In this document: positions 1-6,071 of the stretch, in pieces
How the letters are laid out: every line of letters starts with the position of its first letter
Numbering within the stretch: position 1 is the stretch's first letter
From: an uncultured Agathobaculum sp.
GTDB lineage: Bacteria > Bacillota > Clostridia > Oscillospirales > Butyricicoccaceae
Length of the DNA: 18,146 nt
NCBI GenBank assembly: GCA_944380945.1
Contig: CALWJG010000010.1
Location: 1-18,146 of the forward strand
Direction of reading: 5' to 3'
Position numbers and translations under genes: made by a program
The notes under the pieces: model-generated
The model's input: the letters and a program-made list of their open reading frames with translations, nothing else
The model's database searches: none
Told to the model about the DNA's origin: nothing

Positions 1-2057
1 CTGCGGCAGAGCCGGATGCAGCGGCAGAAGAAGAACTGCCGCCGGTCTCCGAGACCGCGCTGACCGTACAGGATAAAAACGACGAGACCGCGGGCATGAC
101 CTTTTTTGCGCGCATGCAGTATCATGCACGCATGCGCCGCCGCGAGCAGACCCGTCTGCGGCGCGAGACCGCGCGCCGGGAGGCGGCGGGTATGGAAATG
201 ACATATCAGCCCATGTCAGTATACGATATGCGCTTTACACTGATCCGTCTGGCCGTGGCAGCAGTGCTCCTGATCGCCGGCCTGATCCTTCCGTGGTATG
301 TCGCCTCGCTGGTCCTGTACCTGATCGCCTATCTGATCACGGTGCTGCCCGTTGCGGCGACTGTGGCGCGGCATATCACCCACGGCAAGTATTTTGACGA
401 ATACCTGCTCATACTGCTCGCTTCGTTCGGCGCGTTCCTTCTGGGGCACCGCGCGGAGGCAAGCGTGATCCTGATCCTGCACAGCCTGGGCAGGATCGTC
501 AGCGACTTCGTGCTCAGCTCCACGCATAAATCCATGACGCAGCAGACGACCTTTGTGCCCGATCACGCTTCGGTCGTCAATATGCAGGGCGAGGAGCGGC
601 AGGTCGCGCCGTCGCAGGTGCGCATCGGCGAGTTCGTTCTGGTCCGCTCGGGCGAGCGTGTGCCGATCGACAGCATCGTGCTGCGCGGCGAAGGCACGGT
701 GGATGAAGCGGTGCTGACCGGCGACAGCGAGCCGGTTGCCATTGAGAAAAATATGCGTGTACTGGCCGGCAGCCTGTACACGGGATCGCTCCTGCTGCTG
801 CGTGCAGCGGCGCATTTTGAGGATTGTGCGATCAATCAGATGCTGCAGGTGCAGGAGGAGGGCAAGGAGCGCAAGGCGGCGCTGGAAAAGAGCGCGCTGC
901 ACGGCGCGGCGAAGGTCATCCCGATCGTCGTTGTGCTGGCTGTCCTGCTCTCGATCATTCCGCCGCTGTTTGATTCCGGCTCCACTGTCGGCGACTGGGT
1001 CTACCGGGCGCTGACCATTCTGGTGGTCTGCTGTCCGACGGCGCTGGTGATCTCGGTCCCGCTCTGCTTCCAGTGCGGCACCGGCCGCCTGACGCAGAAG
1101 GGGATTTACGCCAAGGGCAGTGAGGCGATCGAAAAGCTGGCCGAGCTGCGCATGGTGGTGTTTGACAAGACCGGCACCCTGACCGAAGGCGACCTGCGCG
1201 TCAAGGAGATCCTCACGACCAAGGACTTCAATCAGGAAAGCATTCTGGCGCTCGGCGCGGCAGCCGAACAGCTGTCGCCGCATCCGGTGGCGCGGGCTGT
1301 GGTCGCGGCCTATCAGGGCAAGCCGCAGAAGGTCAGTGAGTTCGAGGAATTTGCGGGCCGCGGCGTGCGCGCGCGCATCGGCAACCGCAATCTGCTTGCC
1401 GGCAACCGCCGGCTGATGGTCTCCCGCGGTGTGCGCGGCGTGCCGGATATCCACGGTACGGTCGTTTATGTCGCCTATGAGGGCGATTATGCGGGCGCTA
1501 TCGTGCTTGAGGATACCATCCGTCCCGAAGCGGCGGAGGCGATCAAGGGACTTAAGGGCCAGGGCGTGATGCGCACGGTCATCCTGACCGGCGACACCGA
1601 GACCCCGGCGCAGCAGACGGCGGACGCCATCGGCATCGACACGGTGCATTATGGTCTCATGCCGGAGGAAAAAGCGTCCAAAATGGAATTCCTGATGCGC
1701 ACGATCCCGACCGACGGCACTGCGGCCTATGTGGGCGACGGCGTCAACGACATCGAAGAGCTGGAGCTGGCGGACGTCGGTGTGGCGATGGGCGTTGCAG
1801 GTTCGCAGCGTTCGGCAGGCGCCGCCAATGTGCTCATCATGGACCACGATCTGAGCCGCCTGTGCGACGCGGTGCGCATCTCCCGCAGAACGCACGGCAT
1901 TGCGCTGCAGAACATGGCGGTCGTGCTGCTCATCAAGGTGGTTCTGGCGCTGCTGACGCTGCTGGGCGTTACGTTTATGTGGCAGGCTGTGACAGCAGAT
2001 GTGCTGCTGAGCGCGCTGACTGTATTCAACGCGGCGCGCATTCTGAGCGGCAAGTAA
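1..2057 (+). CDS. Heavy-metal-type P1B ATPase, 5' end missing
   Basis: Membrane cation pump of the P1B (Zn/Cd/Cu) ATPase type. The frame is open to the left edge (first codon at position 3), and the ATG at 96 has no Shine-Dalgarno, so the true start lies outside the window. An acidic Ala/Glu-rich stretch and then an Arg-rich stretch precede the membrane part. Numbering from the Met at 96: membrane segments near 47-90 and 102-140, actuator TGDSE at 208-212, TM motif CCPT at 312-315, phosphorylated Asp357 in DKTGT, HP motif at 396-397, GDGVND at 547-552, and last TM pair with Lys614 and Asp635, which match the ZntA K693/D714 positions. Oddities: the usual CPC is CPT, and the ZntA E202 position (in GE) appears to be Arg133. 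The ATP-driven catalytic residues are intact, so it is probably active but with uncertain substrate. No CxxC metal-binding domain is visible in this part. It ends at its own terminator. Confidence 0.9.
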   Translation, partial: AAEPDAAAEEELPPVSETALTVQDKNDETAGMTFFARMQYHARMRRREQTRLRRETARREAAGMEMTYQPMSVYDMRFTLIRLAVAAVLLIAGLILPWYVASLVLYLIAYLITVLPVAATVARHITHGKYFDEYLLILLASFGAFLLGHRAEASVILILHSLGRIVSDFVLSSTHKSMTQQTTFVPDHASVVNMQGEERQVAPSQVRIGEFVLVRSGERVPIDSIVLRGEGTVDEAVLTGDSEPVAIEKNMRVLAGSLYTGSLLLLRAAAHFEDCAINQMLQVQEEGKERKAALEKSALHGAAKVIPIVVVLAVLLSIIPPLFDSGSTVGDWVYRALTILVVCCPTALVISVPLCFQCGTGRLTQKGIYAKGSEAIEKLAELRMVVFDKTGTLTEGDLRVKEILTTKDFNQESILALGAAAEQLSPHPVARAVVAAYQGKPQKVSEFEEFAGRGVRARIGNRNLLAGNRRLMVSRGVRGVPDIHGTVVYVAYEGDYAGAIVLEDTIRPEAAEAIKGLKGQGVMRTVILTGDTETPAQQTADAIGIDTVHYGLMPEEKASKMEFLMRTIPTDGTAAYVGDGVNDIEELELADVGVAMGVAGSQRSAGAANVLIMDHDLSRLCDAVRISRRTHGIALQNMAVVLLIKVVLALLTLLGVTFMWQAVTADVLLSALTVFNAARILSGK

Positions 2058-2061
2058 AAGA

Positions 2062-2096
2062 AAAGGGCCATACCGGCATTCCGGTATGGTCTTTTT
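2062..2096 (+). terminator. Intrinsic terminator after the P-type ATPase gene
   Basis: A perfect 9-bp stem (CCATACCGG at 2068-2076, CCGGTATGG at 2081-2089) with a CATT loop is followed by TCTTTTT. The upstream AAAAGGG can pair with the T-tract through G-U pairs, so the hairpin may work in both directions. It begins 4 bases after the ATPase stop codon. Confidence 0.92.
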
Positions 2097-2106
2097 GTGC
2101 CGATTA

Positions 2107-2115
2107 TGATATAAT
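2107..2115 (+). promoter_or_regulatory. Extended -10 promoter for the radical SAM-miaB operon
   Basis: TGA-TATAAT is a perfect extended -10 element (TG at 2107-2108, TATAAT at 2110-2115). No good -35 is visible at the expected spacing, because that place is taken by the terminator arm and T-tract, which is acceptable for extended -10 promoters. Transcription would start near 2122, giving a leader of about 25 bases before the TTG at 2147. The element lies in a short AT-rich patch directly after the terminator. Confidence 0.72.
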
Positions 2116-2133
2116 TATTCTGTATTTCGTTTT

Positions 2134-2138
2134 GGAGG
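2134..2138 (+). promoter_or_regulatory. Ribosome binding site that selects a TTG start
   Basis: GGAGG lies 8 bases before the TTG at 2147 and 20 bases before the next in-frame ATG (2159). The ATG at 2142 is in another frame. Spacing therefore favours TTG as the start codon of the radical SAM gene. Confidence 0.8.
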
Positions 2139-2146
2139 AAAATGCT

Positions 2147-3982
2147 TTGCATAAAAAGATGGAAGCCATCCTGTCCCGCGTGCAGAAGCCGGCGCGCTAT
2201 GTCGGCGGCGAGTGGGGCTCGGTGACAAAGGACAAGGCATCGGTGGACCTGCGGTTTGCGTTCTGCTTCCCGGACACCTATGAGGTTGCCATGTCGCACC
2301 TCGGCTCGCGCATCCTGTACGGCCTGCTCAACGACCAGCCGGGCATCTGGTGCGAGCGCGTGTGCGCCCCGTGGATCGATATGGAGGCCGAGCTGCGCGC
2401 GGCCGGCATCCCGCTCTACGGGCTGGAGAGCGGCGACCCGCTGTCTGATTTTGACATCATCGCCTTTACGCTGCAGTATGAGCTGTCGTTTACCAATATT
2501 CTGAATATGCTGGACCTCGGCGGCGTGCCGGTGCTGGCAAAGGACCGCACCGAGCTGAAGCATCTGGTCGCCTGCGGCGGCCCGTGCGCCTATAACCCCG
2601 AGCCGCTCGCCGACTTTGTCGATGTGTTTATGATCGGCGACGGCGAGGAGATCATGCTCGAGTTCACCGACCTCTACCGCAGGGCCAAGCGTGAAGGCTG
2701 GAGCAAACAGGCGTTCCTTGTGCAGGCGGCGCAGATCGAGGGCATGTATGTGCCTTCGCTCTACGAGGTCTCTTACCGCGAGGACGGCACGATCGACCGC
2801 GTCACGCCCACGAACGGCGCGCCTGCGCTGGTGCAGAAGCGCATCGTCAGGGATCTGGATACCATGTACTATCCGGAGAGCTTTGTCGTGCCGTCGACCG
2901 ATATCGTGTTTGACCGCGCGATGATAGAACTGTTCCGCGGCTGCCCGCGCGGCTGCCGCTTCTGTCAGGCGGGGCATACCTACCGCCCGCTGCGCACCAA
3001 GTCCAAGGAGACCCTGATCCGGCAGGCTGAAGCGGTGCTCAAAAACTCGGGCTATGAGGAGATCTCGCTCTCCTCGCTGTCCACGAGCGACTACGGCGAC
3101 CTGTCCGGCCTGACCGAGGCGCTGCTGGATTACTGTGAGCCGCGGCATATCAGCCTGTCGCTGCCCTCGCTGCGCGCGGACAGCTTCAGCACTGAGCTGA
3201 TGCAGCGCGTGCAGAAAACGCGCAAGAGCGGCCTGACCTTTGCCTGCGAGGCGGGCACCCAGCGCCTGCGCGATGTGATCAATAAAAACATCCGCGAGGA
3301 GGACGTGCTCCACGCCTGTGAGATCGCGTTTCAGGGCGGTTGGAACAACGTCAAGCTGTATTTTATGATCGGCCTGCCGACCGAAACGACCGAGGATCTG
3401 GACGGCATTGCGGAGATCTGCAAAAAGGTCGCCTACTGCTGGAAACTCAACACCAACAACCGCGCGCGCGGCGTGCGCATCACGGCGTCCGCTTCCTGCT
3501 TTGTGCCCAAGCCGCAGACCCCGTTCCAGTGGGATGCGCAGGATACGCTCGAGCAGCTGCGCGAAAAGCAGGCATATATGAAGACCATCATGAAGACCAA
3601 AAACGTCACCTACAACTGGCATGACGCTGAGACCTCGGTGCTCGAGGGCGTGATCGCCCGCGGCGACCGGCGGCAGGGGCGCGCCATTTATCTGGCCTGG
3701 CAGCGCGGCTGCAAAATGGACGGCTGGGACCAGTGCTTTGACTATGACAAGTGGATGCAGGCCTTTGCGGATGCGGGGCTTGACCCGGCGTTTTACGCCT
3801 CCCGCCAGCGCCCGCTGGACGAGGTGTTCCCCTGGGACCACATCGGCTGCGGCACGCGCAAGGAGCACCTGAAGCGCGAGTGGGAGCTGTCCCGCGAGGC
3901 GGCTGTCACGCCCGACTGCATGCGCAAGTGCGCGGGCTGCGGCGCGAACGCCCTGCTGAAGGGAGGCAAGTGCTGTGTTTAA
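2147..3982 (+). CDS. Radical SAM protein, TIGR03960-like, function unknown
   Basis: Predicted 611-residue radical SAM enzyme of the uncharacterised family whose partner is encoded next (TIGR03960 with TIGR03936). The TTG start gives MHKKMEAILSRVQKPARYVG, which matches how I remember this family beginning. The N-terminal ~220 residues resemble a B12-binding-like Rossmann domain, inferred from family architecture. The 4Fe-4S motif CPRGCRFC lies at Cys266, Cys270 and Cys273. The core contains TFACEAGTQRLRDVINKNI and a later IGLPTETTEDLDG, typical of the SAM-radical barrel. The C-terminus has a second cysteine set (C591-X3-C595-X2-C598, plus C609 and C610) that could hold zinc or another cluster. 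The gene overlaps its partner by 8 bases, so translation is probably coupled. No substrate is known; the position next to miaB hints at RNA or translation-related chemistry, but that is inference. Confidence 0.9.
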   Translation: MHKKMEAILSRVQKPARYVGGEWGSVTKDKASVDLRFAFCFPDTYEVAMSHLGSRILYGLLNDQPGIWCERVCAPWIDMEAELRAAGIPLYGLESGDPLSDFDIIAFTLQYELSFTNILNMLDLGGVPVLAKDRTELKHLVACGGPCAYNPEPLADFVDVFMIGDGEEIMLEFTDLYRRAKREGWSKQAFLVQAAQIEGMYVPSLYEVSYREDGTIDRVTPTNGAPALVQKRIVRDLDTMYYPESFVVPSTDIVFDRAMIELFRGCPRGCRFCQAGHTYRPLRTKSKETLIRQAEAVLKNSGYEEISLSSLSTSDYGDLSGLTEALLDYCEPRHISLSLPSLRADSFSTELMQRVQKTRKSGLTFACEAGTQRLRDVINKNIREEDVLHACEIAFQGGWNNVKLYFMIGLPTETTEDLDGIAEICKKVAYCWKLNTNNRARGVRITASASCFVPKPQTPFQWDAQDTLEQLREKQAYMKTIMKTKNVTYNWHDAETSVLEGVIARGDRRQGRAIYLAWQRGCKMDGWDQCFDYDKWMQAFADAGLDPAFYASRQRPLDEVFPWDHIGCGTRKEHLKREWELSREAAVTPDCMRKCAGCGANALLKGGKCCV

Positions 3983-4643
3983 GGCCAGAATGAAGTTCGC
4001 CAAGGAGGGGAGAGCGAAATACATCTCCCACCTTGATCTGATGCACACCATGCAGCGCGCGATGGCGCGCTGCCAGATGCCGCTCTGGTTTACCGAGGGC
4101 TTCAACCAGCACGCCTATGTGTCGGTGGCCCTGCCGCTCTCGACCGGCTATTCGGGCGAGTGTGAGTTTCTGGATTTCAACATCACGAGCGAGTCCGTGC
4201 CGGTCAATGCGGTCGAGGCGCTCAACGACGTGTTTCCCGAGGGCCTGCGCGCGATCGAGATCTACCCGCTCGAGGACGGCGGCATGAAGGTCGGCGCGAT
4301 CGCGTGGTCGCAGTACCGCATCATCTGGGGCTTTGAGGGCAGGGTGCCGGACGGCTTTGCCGATGCGGTGCGCGCGCTGTTTGCCCGCTCGTCGGTTGAG
4401 ATCGTCAAGAGAAGCAAACGCGGCGAAAAGACGGTCAACATGAAAGACCTGATGCGCGGCTTGACCATCACCGAGACGGCGGATGAAGTGACCGCAGTCG
4501 TCACCACCGCGGCCGGGAACGACAATCTGAGCCCGGAATACCTGACCCGCGCCATCCGGCAGTATCTGCCGCAGTACGATATCCCGTTTGCCGCCTACCA
4601 CCGCATGAATGTGTTCACGGCGGACGGCACGCCATTCCGATAA
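3975..4643 (+). CDS. Radical SAM-linked protein, TIGR03936/DUF2344-like
   Basis: A 222-residue protein recognised from its start MFKARMKFAKEGRAKYISHL and the following HLDLMHTMQRAMARCQMPLW, features of the radical SAM-linked family (DUF2344). In some bacteria this domain is fused to the radical SAM protein; here it is a separate gene overlapping the upstream stop by 8 bases. The GTG at 3975 is chosen because GGGAGG at 3961-3966 lies 8 bases before it; the in-frame ATG at 3990 would be too far away. No catalytic motif, signal peptide or membrane segment is visible. It is probably a substrate-binding or accessory subunit of the preceding enzyme. Family call is firm; function is unknown. Confidence 0.87.
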   Translation: MFKARMKFAKEGRAKYISHLDLMHTMQRAMARCQMPLWFTEGFNQHAYVSVALPLSTGYSGECEFLDFNITSESVPVNAVEALNDVFPEGLRAIEIYPLEDGGMKVGAIAWSQYRIIWGFEGRVPDGFADAVRALFARSSVEIVKRSKRGEKTVNMKDLMRGLTITETADEVTAVVTTAAGNDNLSPEYLTRAIRQYLPQYDIPFAAYHRMNVFTADGTPFR

Positions 4644-4656
4644 GAGGAGGCAGAAA

Positions 4657-6057
4657 ATGCCCACCCCAGTTACTGTTTCTGAAGAACAGCTGCAAAATCA
4701 GTTCACCTATATTGACGCGGTCGCATCGCTCATCTGCGGCAAGCGCCTGCGCGCCTATACCCACACCTTCGGCTGCCAGCAGAACGAGGCGGACACCGAG
4801 CGCATCCGCGGCATGCTGCACGAGATGGGCTATGAGATGACCGATGATGTAAACGAGGCGGATTTCATCCTGTTCAACACCTGCGCGGTGCGCGAGCATG
4901 CGGAGGACCGCGCGTTCGGCAACATCGGCGCTCTGAGCCATCTGAAAAAGCGCCGGCCGGAGGTCATCATCGCGCTGTGCGGCTGTATGGCGCAGCAGGA
5001 GAAAAACGTTGAGAAGATCAAAAAGAGCTATCCGCAGGTCAGCCTGCTGTTTGGCACACATGCGCTGTGGCGCTTCCCTTCGCTGCTCTACCGCGTGCTG
5101 AGCGGCGAAAAGCGCGTATTTGACATCGGCGGCGAGGACGACATCGCCGAGGGCCTGCCTGTGCTGCGCGCGCAGGGGGCCAAGGCATGGCTGTCCATCA
5201 TGTACGGCTGCAACAACTTCTGCACCTATTGTATCGTGCCCTATGTGCGCGGCCGCGAGCGCAGCCGCCGGCCGGAGGAGATCGAAAAGGAGCTTCGCGA
5301 GCTGGTCGCGGCGGGATATAAGGAGATCACGCTGCTCGGCCAGAATGTCAATTCCTACGGCAAGGATCTGGGACTGGACATCGATTTCGCCGATCTGCTG
5401 CGGCGGCTGAACGCGGTGCCGGGCGATTTCTGGCTGCGGTTCATGACCAGCCATCCCAAGGACGCCGGCCCCCGCCTGTTTGACGCCATGGCGGACTGCG
5501 AAAAGGTGGCAAAGCAGCTGCATCTGCCGTTCCAGTCGGGCAGCGACGAGATCCTGCGCCGTATGAACCGGCGCTATACGGCGGCAGCCTACAAAGAGCT
5601 GATCGCATATGCACGGCGCAGGATGCCGGACATCACGCTGTCGAGCGATATCATTGTCGGCTTTCCGGGCGAGACCGAGGCGGATTTCGAGCAGACGCTC
5701 GCGCTTGTGCGCGAAGAGCGGTTTGATCTGCTGTTTACCTTCCTGTATTCGCCGCGCAGCGGCACGCCCGCAGCGTCTTATGACGATCCGACGCCGTCGG
5801 TGGAAAAGCAAAAGTGGTTTGAGCGGCTGCTCAAGGCGCAGGACGAGATCGTCGCGGAAAAGCAGGCGGCTTATCAGGGCCGGCGGCTGCGCCTGCTGGT
5901 GGACGGCACGGCCAAAGGGCCGGACTATCCGTTTACCGCGCGCACGGAGGGCAACCTGCTCGTGTGTGTGCGCGGCGACGGGCTGCAGATCGGGGATTTT
6001 ATCGAGGCGGAGATCGAAAAAACATCGCTTCGCTGCCTGTTTGCACGGAAAATATAG
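4657..6057 (+). CDS. miaB: tRNA methylthiotransferase MiaB
   Basis: Adds a methylthio group to i6A37 of tRNAs reading UNN codons, making ms2i6A, with a radical SAM cluster and an auxiliary 4Fe-4S cluster. The ATG at 4657 is chosen over an in-frame upstream ATG (4609) because GAGGAGG at 4644-4650 lies 6 bases before it; this gives 466 residues. The N-terminal MTTase domain carries Cys40 (TFGCQQN), Cys76 (NTCAVRE) and Cys110 (CGCM). The radical SAM motif YGCNNFCTYC has Cys185, Cys189 and Cys192, followed by IVPYVRGRERSR, the signature that separates MiaB from MtaB and RimO. A TRAM domain occupies roughly residues 400-466. The gene follows the radical SAM pair by 13 bases and precedes mutS by 14. 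The partner enzyme MiaA is encoded about 5 kb downstream. Confidence 0.97.
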   Translation: MPTPVTVSEEQLQNQFTYIDAVASLICGKRLRAYTHTFGCQQNEADTERIRGMLHEMGYEMTDDVNEADFILFNTCAVREHAEDRAFGNIGALSHLKKRRPEVIIALCGCMAQQEKNVEKIKKSYPQVSLLFGTHALWRFPSLLYRVLSGEKRVFDIGGEDDIAEGLPVLRAQGAKAWLSIMYGCNNFCTYCIVPYVRGRERSRRPEEIEKELRELVAAGYKEITLLGQNVNSYGKDLGLDIDFADLLRRLNAVPGDFWLRFMTSHPKDAGPRLFDAMADCEKVAKQLHLPFQSGSDEILRRMNRRYTAAAYKELIAYARRRMPDITLSSDIIVGFPGETEADFEQTLALVREERFDLLFTFLYSPRSGTPAASYDDPTPSVEKQKWFERLLKAQDEIVAEKQAAYQGRRLRLLVDGTAKGPDYPFTARTEGNLLVCVRGDGLQIGDFIEAEIEKTSLRCLFARKI

Positions 6058-6071
6058 AAAGAGGGTACAAG

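Noticed and set aside
96..98. ATG at 96 as the true start of the ATPase
   Set aside because: There is no Shine-Dalgarno before it, and the frame is open with plausible protein sequence to the window edge.
216..1895. Long minus-strand open frame (559 codons) opposite the ATPase gene
   Set aside because: Its product is rich in His, Arg, Gln, Asp and Ala with no family motif, and the + strand carries an unmistakable P-type ATPase. High-GC genes that avoid TTA, CTA and TCA codons leave such antisense frames open.
1862..2146. Upstream in-frame extension of the radical SAM gene
   Set aside because: It overlaps the ATPase gene and the terminator, and the family N-terminus begins at the TTG at 2147 with a well-spaced GGAGG.
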